NCBI RefSeq assembly: GCF_002735905.1
Contig: NZ_PEBD01000010.1
Location: forward strand, 496,001 to 560,000
Length of the DNA stretch: 64,000 bases
Reading direction: 5' to 3'
Source of the DNA: Williamsia muralis
GTDB lineage: Bacteria; Actinomycetota; Actinomycetes; Mycobacteriales; Mycobacteriaceae
This document shows positions 26,859-35,961 of the stretch, piece after piece. Positions within the stretch are counted from its first letter, which is position 1. The number at the start of each line of letters is the position of its first letter. The position numbers were made by a program, and so were the translations under genes. The notes under the pieces were generated by a model that saw nothing but the letters and a program-made list of their open reading frames with translations, was not told the origin of the DNA and did no database searches.

Positions 26859-26874
26859 CAGGAAGCGCTAACGT
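26846..26874 (+). promoter_or_regulatory. Candidate promoter of the polyol ABC operon
   Basis: TGTACA (26846-26851) and TAACGT (26869-26874) are separated by 17 bases and could serve as -35 and -10 elements for the zinc dehydrogenase gene at 26927. The -35 overlaps the third operator-like site. The match to consensus is moderate. Confidence 0.4.
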
Positions 26875-26926
26875 GACCCGGAACACAGCAAAATGAACGC
26901 GGCCTCGGCCGGTGAGGAGTTGGCTA

Positions 26927-28015
26927 ATGGGTGAGCAACTACCCGAGAAGATGCAGGCAGTTGTCTGTCATGGACCCGAGGACTACCGCCTGGAGCAGGT
27001 CGCGGTACCGGTCGCCGGCCCCGGTGAGGCGTTGATCAAGGTCGAAGCAGTGGGTATCTGCGCGAGTGATCTCAAGTGCTACCACGGTGCGGCGAAGTTC
27101 TGGGGCGACGAGAATCGTCCCGCATGGGCCGAGACGGAGGTGATCCCAGGTCACGAGTTCGTCGGCACGGTGGTCTCACTCGACGACGACGCCGCCGAGC
27201 GGTGGGGGATCGCGGTGGGCGACCGGGTGGTGTCCGAGCAGATCGTTCCCTGCTGGGAGTGCATGTACTGCAAGCGCGGCTGGTACCACATGTGCGCGCC
27301 GCACGACCTCTACGGATTCAAGCGCCGTACACCCGGGGCGATGGCCGAGTACATGGTCTATCCCGGAGAAGCGCTGGTGCACAAGGTCTCCAAGGACATC
27401 CCTGCGCACCACGCTGCATTCGCCGAGCCTCTGTCGTGCTCACTCCACGCCGTCGAGCGCGCACAGATCACCTTCGAGGACACCGTCGTCGTCGCCGGCT
27501 GCGGACCGATCGGCCTGGGCATGATCGCAGGTGCCAAGTCGAAGAATCCCGCTCGCGTGATCGCCCTCGACATGGCCGAGGAAAAGCTCGAACTCGCGAA
27601 GCGGTGCGGCGCCGACCTCACCATCAACATCGCGACCGAGGATGCGGTGGCGATGATCAAGGATCTGACGGACGGCTACGGTGCCGATGTGTACCTGGAA
27701 GCCACGGGGCACCCGTCGGCGGTCCCGCAGGGACTGAACCTGCTGCGCAAATTGGGCCGGTACGTGGAGTACGGCGTCTTCGGGAGCGACGTGTCCGTCG
27801 ACTGGAGCATCATCAGCGACGACAAAGAGCTCGACGTCCTCGGTGCGCACCTCGGTCCGTACTGCTGGCCCGCAGCCATCCGCATGATCGAGTCGGGGGT
27901 TCTCCCGATGGACGAGATCTGCACCCACCAGTTGCCGCTGAGCGAGTTCCAGCGCGGATTGGACCTAGTGGCCAGCGGTAAAGAGTCGGTCAAGGTTTCC
28001 TTGATCCCGGCCTGA
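26927..28015 (+). CDS. Zinc-dependent medium-chain polyol dehydrogenase
   Basis: This 362-residue medium-chain dehydrogenase has catalytic zinc ligands in GICASDLKCYHG and IPGHEFVG, a structural-zinc Cys cluster in PCWECMYCKRGWYHMC, and the Rossmann motif VAGCGPIGLGMI. The family includes sorbitol, threonine and erythritol/L-threitol dehydrogenases. It would oxidise a secondary alcohol of a polyol to the ketose with NAD(P)+. ATG 26927 follows a GGTGAGGAG Shine-Dalgarno sequence. It is the first gene of a nine-gene operon ending at 35829, ahead of an ABC importer, a DhaKL-type kinase and an RpiB-type isomerase. That setting favours a tetritol such as erythritol or threitol. Confidence 0.87.
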   Translation: MGEQLPEKMQAVVCHGPEDYRLEQVAVPVAGPGEALIKVEAVGICASDLKCYHGAAKFWGDENRPAWAETEVIPGHEFVGTVVSLDDDAAERWGIAVGDRVVSEQIVPCWECMYCKRGWYHMCAPHDLYGFKRRTPGAMAEYMVYPGEALVHKVSKDIPAHHAAFAEPLSCSLHAVERAQITFEDTVVVAGCGPIGLGMIAGAKSKNPARVIALDMAEEKLELAKRCGADLTINIATEDAVAMIKDLTDGYGADVYLEATGHPSAVPQGLNLLRKLGRYVEYGVFGSDVSVDWSIISDDKELDVLGAHLGPYCWPAAIRMIESGVLPMDEICTHQLPLSEFQRGLDLVASGKESVKVSLIPA

Positions 28016-28030
28016 GCGAAAGACGTATCC

Positions 28031-29452
28031 ATGAATGAGAACTTTTCGGTCAACGCTCCGATGTCCCGTCGAAACCTGCTGCGGGCGTTCGGCGTGGTGG
28101 GTGTGGCCGCTGCCGCAGCACCGATCCTGGGCGCCTGCGGCGTGGGTGGTCGAGTTGATGCGGAGAACGGTGCCGCTGCGGTCTCGGGCTCGTTCGACTG
28201 GCGGAAAGCCGAAGGCACCACGCTCAACATCCTGCAGACACCGCACCCCTACCAGCAGTCATTCCAGCCGCTGCTGTCCGAGTTCAGCGCTCTCACCGGC
28301 ATCAAGGTGAACGTCGATCTCGTGCCCGAGGCCGACTACTTCACCAAGTTGAACACCGAACTCGCCGGCGGCACGGGCAAGCACGACGTCTTCATGCTGG
28401 GTGCCTACTTCATCTGGCAATACGGCCCGCCCGGATGGATCGAGGACCTGGGCCCGTGGCTGGGCAACAGCGCAGCCACGAGCCAGGAGTACGACTTCGA
28501 CGACATCTTCGAAGGCCTGCGCACCTCGACCCGCTGGAACTTCGAGCTGGGCAGCCCGCTCGGCACCGGCGGTCAGTGGGCGATCCCCTGGGGGTTCGAG
28601 AACAACGTGGTGGCCTACAACAAGGCCTACTTCGACAGCCGGAAGATCGCGCTGCCGGACAACTTCGACGACTTCATCCAGCTCGCCATCGATCTCACCG
28701 ATCGCTCGGAGAACCGCTACGGCATCGCGACCCGCGGCTCGAAGTCGTGGGCGACCATCCATCCCGGCTTCATGAGTCAATACGCCCGTGAAGGCGCCGT
28801 CGACTACACGCTCGACGGAGACGAACTGGTGGCCCGCATGAACTCCGCGAAAGCGGTCGACTTCACGCGCAAGTGGATCGAGATGCAGCACAAGGCCGGA
28901 CCCACGTCGTGGACGACGTACGACTACCCCAACGCCACCGGTGACCTCGGTGACGGCAAGGCGATGATGGTGTACGACGCCGACAGCGCCACGTACCCCA
29001 AGAACAAGCCCGGCGCCAGCGCGCAGGCAGGCAACCTCGGGTGGTACCCCGGACCCGCGGGACCGGACGGCAACTACAACACCAACCTCTGGACCTGGAC
29101 GTGGGCGATGAACTCGCTGTCCAAGAACAAGCTCGCCGCCTGGCTGTTCATGCAGTGGGCCACCGGCAAAGAGGCGATGAACAAGGCCGTCGAAGGCGGC
29201 ATCTATGCCGACCCGGTCCGTAAGTCGGTGTTCGACAGCACGTTCAAGCGGATCGCGGCCGATCAGCCGGGTTACCTCGAGACCTTCGAGACGGTCATCG
29301 GCTCCTCGAAGATCCAGTTCACCCCGCAGAAGAAGTTCTTCGACACGACCAAGGATTGGGCGGTGGCGTTGCAGGACATCTACGGCGGCGACGACGCCCA
29401 GTCCCGGCTGGACAGTCTGGCCAAGACCAACACCTCCAAAGTGAATCTCTAA
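28031..29452 (+). CDS. ABC transporter sugar/polyol-binding lipoprotein
   Basis: This 473-residue extracellular solute-binding protein of family 1 has an N-terminal twin-arginine-like motif (MSRRNLLRAFG), a hydrophobic stretch and the lipobox ILGAC, so it is probably exported and lipid-anchored. The mature part shows features of the maltose/polyol binding-protein group, such as PWGFENNVVAYNKAYF. It would capture a sugar or polyol at the cell surface and pass it to the two permeases encoded next. It lies 15 bases after the dehydrogenase gene. The polyol substrate is inferred from neighbours. Confidence 0.9.
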   Translation: MNENFSVNAPMSRRNLLRAFGVVGVAAAAAPILGACGVGGRVDAENGAAAVSGSFDWRKAEGTTLNILQTPHPYQQSFQPLLSEFSALTGIKVNVDLVPEADYFTKLNTELAGGTGKHDVFMLGAYFIWQYGPPGWIEDLGPWLGNSAATSQEYDFDDIFEGLRTSTRWNFELGSPLGTGGQWAIPWGFENNVVAYNKAYFDSRKIALPDNFDDFIQLAIDLTDRSENRYGIATRGSKSWATIHPGFMSQYAREGAVDYTLDGDELVARMNSAKAVDFTRKWIEMQHKAGPTSWTTYDYPNATGDLGDGKAMMVYDADSATYPKNKPGASAQAGNLGWYPGPAGPDGNYNTNLWTWTWAMNSLSKNKLAAWLFMQWATGKEAMNKAVEGGIYADPVRKSVFDSTFKRIAADQPGYLETFETVIGSSKIQFTPQKKFFDTTKDWAVALQDIYGGDDAQSRLDSLAKTNTSKVNL

Positions 29453-29469
29453 CGGAGAGAGAAGAACCA

Positions 29470-30426
29470 ATGACCACTCAAGCGTCAAAGGCGACGACGG
29501 ATGGTGTTTCGGGCCAGCCGCCTGTCCGTGCGGACAAACCGGTCGAGGTGCCGACCTGGCGCCGACGGCTGCGCCCCTACCTGCTCTCGCTCCCCGCACT
29601 CGTCATCGTCATCGGCATCCTGTACCCGTTCTTCGTCGGTGCCTACTACTCGGTGCTCAACTACGCAGCCGTCAACCCCGATCCCGTGTTCGTCGGTTTC
29701 CGTAACTTCGCCTCCGTGCTCGGCGACCAGATCTTCTGGCAGAGCGTGCAGGTCACCGGGGTGTTCGCGGTGGTCGCCACGGCGGTCGAGACCGTCCTCG
29801 GCGTGGGCCTCGCGCTGTTGCTCAACCGCTCCAGCATCATCGGCAAGATCTTCGAGAAGGTCCTGATCCTGCCGCTGATGATCGCACCCGTCATCGCGGG
29901 CGTGATCTGGAAGCTGATGTTCAACCCGCAGTTCGGAATCCTCAATCACGTTCTGGGACTGGGGAACACCTTCGACTGGTTGTCCAGCACCAATGCGCTC
30001 TGGTCGGTGATCCTGGTCGACGTCTGGATCTTCACGCCCTTTGTCGCGATCCTCGTGCTCGCGGGCATCCGCTCGCTGCCGAAGGAGCCGTTCGAGGCCT
30101 CCGAGGTCGACGGTGCCAACTGGTTCTTCATGTTCCGCAAACTGATGCTGCCCATGCTGTGGCCATACATCCTGGTGGCCGTCATCTTCCGGTTCATGGA
30201 CAACCTCAAGGTGTTCGACGCGATCTACGTGCTCACCGCGGGCGGCCCCGGCGTCTCGACCCGCACCCTGCAGATCGGCGCGTTCGAGGACGCGATCATC
30301 AATCTCGATTACTCCCGTGGAGCGACCTACATGTTGCTGCTCTGGATCATCGTGTTCATCACCGCACGCGTTCTCGTCAGCGTGCTCGGAAAGGCGCAGC
30401 GACGAGCTGCGGGAGCGGAGTCCTGA
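29470..30426 (+). CDS. ABC transporter permease, MalF/UgpA type
   Basis: This 318-residue inner-membrane protein has six membrane segments, a cytoplasmic N-terminus and the permease EAA loop (EPFEASEVDGANWFFMFRKLMLPM), through which it contacts the ATPases. It forms a heterodimeric channel with the next permease. ATG 29470 follows a GGAGAGAG Shine-Dalgarno sequence. It lies 17 bases after the binding-protein gene and one base before the second permease, so the importer is encoded in the standard order. Confidence 0.92.
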   Translation: MTTQASKATTDGVSGQPPVRADKPVEVPTWRRRLRPYLLSLPALVIVIGILYPFFVGAYYSVLNYAAVNPDPVFVGFRNFASVLGDQIFWQSVQVTGVFAVVATAVETVLGVGLALLLNRSSIIGKIFEKVLILPLMIAPVIAGVIWKLMFNPQFGILNHVLGLGNTFDWLSSTNALWSVILVDVWIFTPFVAILVLAGIRSLPKEPFEASEVDGANWFFMFRKLMLPMLWPYILVAVIFRFMDNLKVFDAIYVLTAGGPGVSTRTLQIGAFEDAIINLDYSRGATYMLLLWIIVFITARVLVSVLGKAQRRAAGAES

Positions 30427-30427
30427 C

Positions 30428-31291
30428 ATGGCGCGTGAACTCTTGCCCGGTCAAAAACGTTTCACCGTCGGATCGGTTGCGGCCGACCTCACCCTCATCG
30501 CGTGGTTCATCTTCTCGCTGTTCCCGATCATCTGGATGGTGATCCTCTCGCTGAAGAACACCGAGCAGCAGACCAGCACCTACTTCTCCTTCAGCCCCAC
30601 CCTGGAGAACTTCTCGACGGTGCTGTCCAACAAGGGAACCGAGCTGACCAGCGTCGACTTCAAGGCATCGCTGCTGACCAGCCTGATCAACTGCGGGGGT
30701 GCGGTCATCGTGTCGCTGGTCATCGGTATCCCGGCGGCCTACGCGGCCGGCCGGTGGAAGTACCGCGGCAGTGAGGATCTGATGTTCCAGATGCTCTCGT
30801 TCCGGTTCGCCCCAGAGCTCATGGTGATCGTCCCGCTGTTCGTCATCTACAACCAGATCGGACTCTTCGACACCAACGTCGGAATGATCTGGGTGCTGCA
30901 GCTGGTCACCATGCCGTTGGTGGTGTGGATCCTGCGTTCCTACTTCCAGGATCTGCCCGAAGACCTGGAGCAAGCGGCCCTGCTGGACGGCTACACCCGG
31001 TCCCGGGCGTTCGTGATGGTGGCGCTGCCGCTGGTCCGTCCGGGCATCGCGGCCGCCGGACTGCTGGCGTTCATCTTCGCCTGGAACAACTACGTGTTCC
31101 CGTTGATCCTCGCCGACAGCAATGCCGGTGTGACGGTGGCGATCACCAAGTTCCTCGGCGGTGGCGGTCAGGCCTACTACAACCTCACCGCGGCAGCGGC
31201 GGTCATCGCGGCGCTGCCCCCGCTGATCCTCGCGCTGACCATTCAGCGCTACCTCGTCCGCGGTCTCTCGTTTGGAGCGGTGAAAGCATGA
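30428..31291 (+). CDS. ABC transporter permease, MalG/UgpE type
   Basis: This 287-residue inner-membrane protein is the second permease half, with six membrane segments and the EAA loop (EQAALLDGYTRSRAFVMVALPLVRPG). The C-terminal ending RYLVRGLSFGAVKA is typical of MalG-type subunits. The ATG begins one base after the previous stop, and the gene end overlaps the first ATPase gene by 4 bases (ATGA). Confidence 0.92.
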   Translation: MARELLPGQKRFTVGSVAADLTLIAWFIFSLFPIIWMVILSLKNTEQQTSTYFSFSPTLENFSTVLSNKGTELTSVDFKASLLTSLINCGGAVIVSLVIGIPAAYAAGRWKYRGSEDLMFQMLSFRFAPELMVIVPLFVIYNQIGLFDTNVGMIWVLQLVTMPLVVWILRSYFQDLPEDLEQAALLDGYTRSRAFVMVALPLVRPGIAAAGLLAFIFAWNNYVFPLILADSNAGVTVAITKFLGGGGQAYYNLTAAAAVIAALPPLILALTIQRYLVRGLSFGAVKA

Positions 31292-32427
31292 GCACTCTCA
31301 GGCTCGACAACCTCAGCAAGAACTACGGCAAGACGGTCGGCATCAAGGACCTGTCCCTCGACATCGCGGACGGCGAGTTCTTCGTCATCCTCGGACCCAG
31401 TGGAGCGGGAAAGACCACCACCCTCAAGTCGATTGCCGGTCTGGTCGACGTCGATGCCGGTTCGGTGCACATCGGCGGCGTCGACATGACACTGGTGGAG
31501 CCCTACCGCCGGAACGTGGCGATGGCGTTCGAGAGCTACGCGCTGTATCCACAGAAGACGGTGTCGCAGAACCTCGAGTCGCCGTTGAAGTCGGGACGGA
31601 CGGGCAAGTACACCGACGCCGAACGCAAGCAGCGCATCGATCAGGTCACCACAACACTGGGCATCAACCATCTGCTCGAGCGCTTTCCCCGTGAGCTGTC
31701 CAACGGACAGCGACAGCGTGTTGCGCTCGGCCGGGTGCTGGTGCGACCGGCGGATGTCTACCTGCTCGACGAACCGCTCAGTCACCTCGACGCCAAGCTC
31801 CGCGCGGCGATGCGTGCCGAGCTGAAGCAACTCGGCCAGATGTCGAGTACCACCACCATTTACGTCACGCACGACTACCAGGAGGCGCTCGCGCTCGGTG
31901 ATCGCATCGGGGTGCTGCGCGACGGAGAACTGGTCCAGGTCGGCACGCCCGAGCAGATCTGGCGCAGCCCGGCCGACACCTTCGTGGCGAAGTCGTTGGG
32001 GCAACCCGAGATCAACGTCGTCGACGCTGTGATCGATGGCCCGACCGCTCGGTTGGGCGACGGATCGGGAAGGGTGCGGGTGCCGGATGGCGTGATGGCG
32101 TCGTCGGGCGACCGCGTGCGCGTCGGACTGCGGCCCTGCGATCTGAAGGTGCTGGGTCGCGGCGAGCGGATCCCCGACGATGCGATGCAATTGCACGGTC
32201 GGGTGATGCTGGCCGAACGACTCGGCCGGAACGTGGAGCTCACCATCGACTCGTGCGGACGGCAGATCATCGCATTGTCCAGCGGGCGCGAACATTTCGC
32301 GGAAGGCACCGAGGTGAGCCTCACCGTCGCCACCCGCGATGTCCACGTGTTCGACGCCGAGCAGACCGGCGCGGACAGCGTGCGGCTGATATCGAACGTG
32401 CAATCGGAAATGGAGGCAACCCGGTGA
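31288..32427 (+). CDS. ABC transporter ATPase, UgpC/MalK type (first)
   Basis: This 379-residue ATPase has Walker A GPSGAGKTT, the signature LSNGQRQR (Asn in place of the usual Gly), Walker B VYLLDEPLSHLD and the switch His in YVTHDYQEAL. A C-terminal TOBE/OB domain follows, as in MalK-type subunits. It overlaps both neighbours by 4 bases. A second MalK-type ATPase gene follows directly. Most importers of this class use one ATPase as a homodimer, so two adjacent and diverged ATPase genes imply a heterodimer. Confidence 0.92.
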   Translation: MSTLRLDNLSKNYGKTVGIKDLSLDIADGEFFVILGPSGAGKTTTLKSIAGLVDVDAGSVHIGGVDMTLVEPYRRNVAMAFESYALYPQKTVSQNLESPLKSGRTGKYTDAERKQRIDQVTTTLGINHLLERFPRELSNGQRQRVALGRVLVRPADVYLLDEPLSHLDAKLRAAMRAELKQLGQMSSTTTIYVTHDYQEALALGDRIGVLRDGELVQVGTPEQIWRSPADTFVAKSLGQPEINVVDAVIDGPTARLGDGSGRVRVPDGVMASSGDRVRVGLRPCDLKVLGRGERIPDDAMQLHGRVMLAERLGRNVELTIDSCGRQIIALSSGREHFAEGTEVSLTVATRDVHVFDAEQTGADSVRLISNVQSEMEATR

Positions 32428-33569
32428 GCTCGACGACCATCCCCGCCCCGAGTCAGGTGTCGTCTGACGTCGCCAAGAGCCTGACCCTCGACAAGTTGGT
32501 GAAGACGTACTCGGCCCGCGGCCGCGAGAGTTTCCAGGCGGTCAAGGGCATCGACCTGACCATCGCCCCAGGGGAACTCGTCGCATTGCTCGGTCCTTCG
32601 GGCTGTGGCAAGACGACAACCCTGCGCATGATTGCCGGTCTGGAAACCGTCACCTCCGGTTCGATCAAGGTGGGCGACAAAGAGATCTCGCAGTTGCCCG
32701 CAGCCAAGCGGGGCATCGGCGTGGGGTTCGAGAGCTACGCTTTGTACCCGCCCATGTCGATCCGCGACAATCTCGCGTACGGCCTCAAGGCCCGCAAGGT
32801 TTCCGGGGCCGACCAGCTGGTGGAGACCATCGCCAGTCGTCTGGAGATGGAAGACCTGCTGCCGCTTCGGCCGGCGAGCCTGTCGAGTGGTCAGAAGCAG
32901 CGGGTGGCGCTGGCGCGAGCGCTCGTCCGCAACCCACCGGTACTGCTGCTGGACGAGCCGCTGAGCCACCTCGACGCATCGGCCCGGCAACGGGTGCGCC
33001 GCGAACTCAAGGTGCTGCAGCGCGAATTCGGATACACCACCATCGTGGTCACGCACGACCAGGTCGAGGCGCTCTCGCTCGCCGACCGTCTCGCCGTGAT
33101 GAACCACGGCGTGATCCAGCAGTTCGGCACGCCGGACGAGGTCTTCGACGACCCGGCCAATCTCTTCGTGGCCGAGTTCGTGGGCGAACCGCAGATCAAC
33201 GTGCTGCGCGGTGTCACTCGCACCATCGACCAGACTGTTTTCGTCGAGATCGGGCGTGGTGCAGGGCGATTGGCGACCACCGTGCGTGGCCCGATCGCCG
33301 ATGGCACCCGGGTGTCGGTGGGGTTGCGACCGCAGGATTGCTCGGTTGTCCGGGCCGCCGGTGATCCGACCGTGTCGGCGTCGGTGGCGTACTTCGAGCA
33401 TCTCCTCGAGTTCGGTCTGGCCACCTGCACGATCAGTGGCATCGAGGAAGGGATCGTCGTACAGACGCCCGCCGAGGACCACTTCACCACCGACCAGAAG
33501 ATCGAGATCGGCGCCCCACCCGAGCGCGTGTACCTCTTCGACGCCGATGGCGGGGAGCGGTTGCGATGA
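32424..33569 (+). CDS. ABC transporter ATPase, UgpC/MalK type (second)
   Basis: This 381-residue ATPase has Walker A GPSGCGKTT, the signature LSSGQKQR, Walker B VLLLDEPLSHLD and the switch His in VVTHDQVEALS. A C-terminal OB-type domain follows. It has an extra N-terminal stretch of about 20 residues compared with the first ATPase. The GTG start overlaps the previous stop (GTGA), and its own stop overlaps the kinase start (ATGA), so expression is tightly coupled. It is clearly diverged from the first ATPase, and the two probably form a heterodimer. Confidence 0.92.
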   Translation: MSSTTIPAPSQVSSDVAKSLTLDKLVKTYSARGRESFQAVKGIDLTIAPGELVALLGPSGCGKTTTLRMIAGLETVTSGSIKVGDKEISQLPAAKRGIGVGFESYALYPPMSIRDNLAYGLKARKVSGADQLVETIASRLEMEDLLPLRPASLSSGQKQRVALARALVRNPPVLLLDEPLSHLDASARQRVRRELKVLQREFGYTTIVVTHDQVEALSLADRLAVMNHGVIQQFGTPDEVFDDPANLFVAEFVGEPQINVLRGVTRTIDQTVFVEIGRGAGRLATTVRGPIADGTRVSVGLRPQDCSVVRAAGDPTVSASVAYFEHLLEFGLATCTISGIEEGIVVQTPAEDHFTTDQKIEIGAPPERVYLFDADGGERLR

Positions 33570-35347
33570 CCCGGTTGTTCAACGACCCGTCGCGGTTCTC
33601 CGAGGACATGCTCGCGGGTTTCTGCGATGCCAATTCCCGGTACGTCGCGGCCGTACCCGGGGGAGTGGTGCGTGCGCACCGGACGCCACCGGGCAAGGTC
33701 GCGGTGGTGGTCGGCGGCGGCTCCGGTCACTACCCCGCGTTCTGCGGCGTCGTGGGCCCGGGGTTCGCCGACGGGGCCGTGGTGGGCAACATCTTCACCT
33801 CGCCGTCCACCGACGAGGCCACCTCGGTGGCCCGCGCTGCCGACGGCGGTGCCGGCGTGTTGTTGACCACCGGGAACTACGCGGGCGACGTGATGAACTT
33901 CGGGCTCGCTGTGCAGCAGCTGCGGGCCGCGGGAATCGATGCGCACTACCTCGCGGTCACCGACGACGTCGCCAGTGCACCGGCGGGTGAAGAGTCCCGA
34001 CGGCGAGGCATCGCAGGCGATTTCACGGTGTTCCGGTGTGCCGGTGCCGCGGCCGATGCCGGCCGGGACATGGCGGGCGTCCTCGAGATCGCCCGCCGGG
34101 CCAACGACGCGACGCGCACACTCGGTGTCGCTTTCGACGGATGCACGATGCCCGGGGCAGATGCCCCGCTGTTCACCGTCCCGGCCGGGAAGATGGGTGT
34201 GGGCCTCGGCATCCATGGTGAACCCGGCATCGCCGACGAGCCGATGCCGACAGCCGAGGAACTGGCCCGCACACTGGTCGACGGCGTGCTGGCCGCAGCT
34301 CCCACGACCGACTCGAAGCGGATCGCCGTGATCCTCAACGGGCTCGGCCGCACCAAATACGAGGAACTGTTCGTGGTGTGGTCCACGGCGTCGGCGCTGC
34401 TGCGCGAGGCGGGGTACACCCTGATCGATCCCGAGGTGGGGGAGCTGGTGACCAGCCTCGACATGGCCGGTTGTTCGCTCACCGTGATGTGGCTCGACGA
34501 CGACCTCGAGCGTTTCTGGACGGCCCCCGCCGACACCCCTGCCTACCGGAAGATGACCGGCGACCACGTCGGCCCGTCGATGGGTGATGCGCAGTTACGT
34601 TCGAAGACAGATGAAGTCGTGGTCGCCGCGGCCCCCGCGTTGGCATCTCTCTCGGACGAGGCGGGTCGCCGCACCGGACAGGTGGTCGGACAGGCATTGC
34701 ACGCTCTTGCCGATGCGGTGGCCGGCGCCGAGACGGAACTCGGCCGCATCGATGCCGTGGCAGGCGACGGTGACCACGGCCGCGGAATGGTCAAGGGCAG
34801 TTCGGCCGCTGTCGCCGCGGCCGATGAGGCCATAGCCGCTCAGGCGGGTGCCGGATCGGTACTCGCCGCCGCCGGAAAAGCCTGGGCCGCAAAGGCAGGC
34901 GGCACCTCGGGTGTGTTGTGGGGTGCGCTGCTCGGTGCACTCGGCGCCCGGCTCGGCGACACCGGTTCACCCGACACCGCACTGCTCGGTGCCGGTCTGC
35001 GCGACGGGTATCAGGCACTCGTCGATCTCGGCGGTGCTGCGCCCGGCGACAAGACGATGCTCGACGCGCTCGGGCCCTTTGTCGAAGAGATCGAACGACA
35101 GGCTGCCGATGGCGTCGGCTGGCACGAGGCCTGGTCGGCCGCCGCAGTGGTGGCCGACGAGTCCGCACAGGCCACAGCTCGATTACGACCGAAAGTCGGC
35201 CGTGCCCGGCCCCTCGCCGAACGCAGCGTCGGGACACCCGATGCCGGCGCGATCTCACTGGCCCTGTCGGTGCAGGCAATCGCCGACCGAACCAGTGCCC
35301 TCGTGGGCGCAGGGCACTCAAGCGATGAGAGGACATCTCACTCATGA
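33566..35347 (+). CDS. DhaKL-type dihydroxyacetone/erythrulose kinase
   Basis: This 593-residue protein fuses the DhaK and DhaL domains, as in ATP-dependent dihydroxyacetone kinases. The DhaK part has [12 protein letters not shown] and the substrate-binding His217 in [10 protein letters not shown], which makes a covalent hemiaminal with a ketose. The DhaL part has [11 protein letters not shown], the Mg-ATP site. The M. smegmatis D-erythrulose and L-erythrulose kinases belong to this family. With a tetritol-type importer, dehydrogenases and an RpiB-type isomerase in the same operon, erythrulose is a likely substrate, but dihydroxyacetone cannot be excluded. The ATG overlaps the second ATPase gene by 4 bases. 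Confidence 0.9.
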   Translation: MTRLFNDPSRFSEDMLAGFCDANSRYVAAVPGGVVRAHRTPPGKVAVVVGGGSGHYPAFCGVVGPGFADGAVVGNIFTSPSTDEATSVARAADGGAGVLLTTGNYAGDVMNFGLAVQQLRAAGIDAHYLAVTDDVASAPAGEESRRRGIAGDFTVFRCAGAAADAGRDMAGVLEIARRANDATRTLGVAFDGCTMPGADAPLFTVPAGKMGVGLGIHGEPGIADEPMPTAEELARTLVDGVLAAAPTTDSKRIAVILNGLGRTKYEELFVVWSTASALLREAGYTLIDPEVGELVTSLDMAGCSLTVMWLDDDLERFWTAPADTPAYRKMTGDHVGPSMGDAQLRSKTDEVVVAAAPALASLSDEAGRRTGQVVGQALHALADAVAGAETELGRIDAVAGDGDHGRGMVKGSSAAVAAADEAIAAQAGAGSVLAAAGKAWAAKAGGTSGVLWGALLGALGARLGDTGSPDTALLGAGLRDGYQALVDLGGAAPGDKTMLDALGPFVEEIERQAADGVGWHEAWSAAAVVADESAQATARLRPKVGRARPLAERSVGTPDAGAISLALSVQAIADRTSALVGAGHSSDERTSHS

Positions 35348-35829
35348 CCGATTCACAGAACTACGGCGCACTACGCATCGTCATCGGATCCGACGACGCG
35401 GGCTACGAGTACAAGGAGACCCTGAAGGCTGACCTGCAGTCCGACGGAAGGGTCGACAGCGTCGTCGACGTCGGTGTCGGTGCCGACGACCAGACCGCGT
35501 ACCCCCACGTCGCCGTGACGGCCGCGCGGATGGTCGCCGAGGGCAAGGCCGACCGCGCGCTGCTGGTGTGCGGCACCGGGCTCGGTGTGGCCATCAGTGC
35601 CAACAAGGTGCCGGGTGTGCGGGCGGTGACCGCGCACGACAGCTTCTCCGTCGAGCGGTCGGTGCTCAGCAACAACGCACAGGTGCTGTGTTTCGGACAG
35701 CGGGTGGTCGGGCTCGAATTGGCCCGCCGGCTGGCCCGTGAGTGGCTCGACTACACCTTCGACCCCGAAAGCGCCTCGGCCGGAAAGGTCGCCGCCATCG
35801 ACGACTACGAGCACAAGACCGCCGGCTGA
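35344..35829 (+). CDS. RpiB/LacAB-family sugar-phosphate isomerase
   Basis: This 161-residue protein of the ribose-5-phosphate isomerase B family has the catalytic Cys76 in [15 protein letters not shown] and the phosphate-binding [14 protein letters not shown]. The usual second-site Asp-Tyr-Pro is replaced by AYPHVA, as seen in tetrose- and pentose-specific relatives. In the M. smegmatis tetritol pathway an RpiB-type enzyme (DerI) turns D-erythrulose-4-phosphate into D-erythrose-4-phosphate, which enters the pentose phosphate pathway. It is coupled to the kinase gene (ATGA) and is the last gene of the operon. The role is inferred from context. Confidence 0.88.
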   Translation: MTDSQNYGALRIVIGSDDAGYEYKETLKADLQSDGRVDSVVDVGVGADDQTAYPHVAVTAARMVAEGKADRALLVCGTGLGVAISANKVPGVRAVTAHDSFSVERSVLSNNAQVLCFGQRVVGLELARRLAREWLDYTFDPESASAGKVAAIDDYEHKTAG

Positions 35830-35838
35830 GGCAGAACT

Positions 35839-35890
35839 TGGTGGGTCCGGGTAGAACGTTTCTCCCCGGTCGCGTTCCCCGGGCCCACCA
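35839..35890. repeat. 51-bp palindromic repeat family, copy A
   Basis: TGGTGGGTCCGGG at 35839-35851 pairs with CCCGGGCCCACCA at 35878-35890, giving a 13-bp stem with one G-T pair. The interior GTTTCTCCCCGGTC resembles copy B at 48930. It lies 10 bases after the end of the polyol operon. As an RNA hairpin it could end transcription, but the sequence is shared with three other intergenic copies. Confidence 0.7.
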
Positions 35891-35926
35891 TTCCCAGGTG
35901 CAAGCACCTGCCCGCCCTCAAAACTG

Positions 35927-35961
35927 TTGACATACGGGACTTCGAGGGCAATACTCCCTCG
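35927..35961 (+). promoter_or_regulatory. Candidate promoter with hairpin operator upstream of hemL
   Basis: TTGACA (35927-35932) and AATACT (35950-35955) are separated by 17 bases. CGAGGG (35943-35948) and CCCTCG (35956-35961) form perfect arms that flank the -10 hexamer. This would give hemL a leader of about 220 bases. A protein bound to the inverted repeat would cover the -10. Confidence 0.45.
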
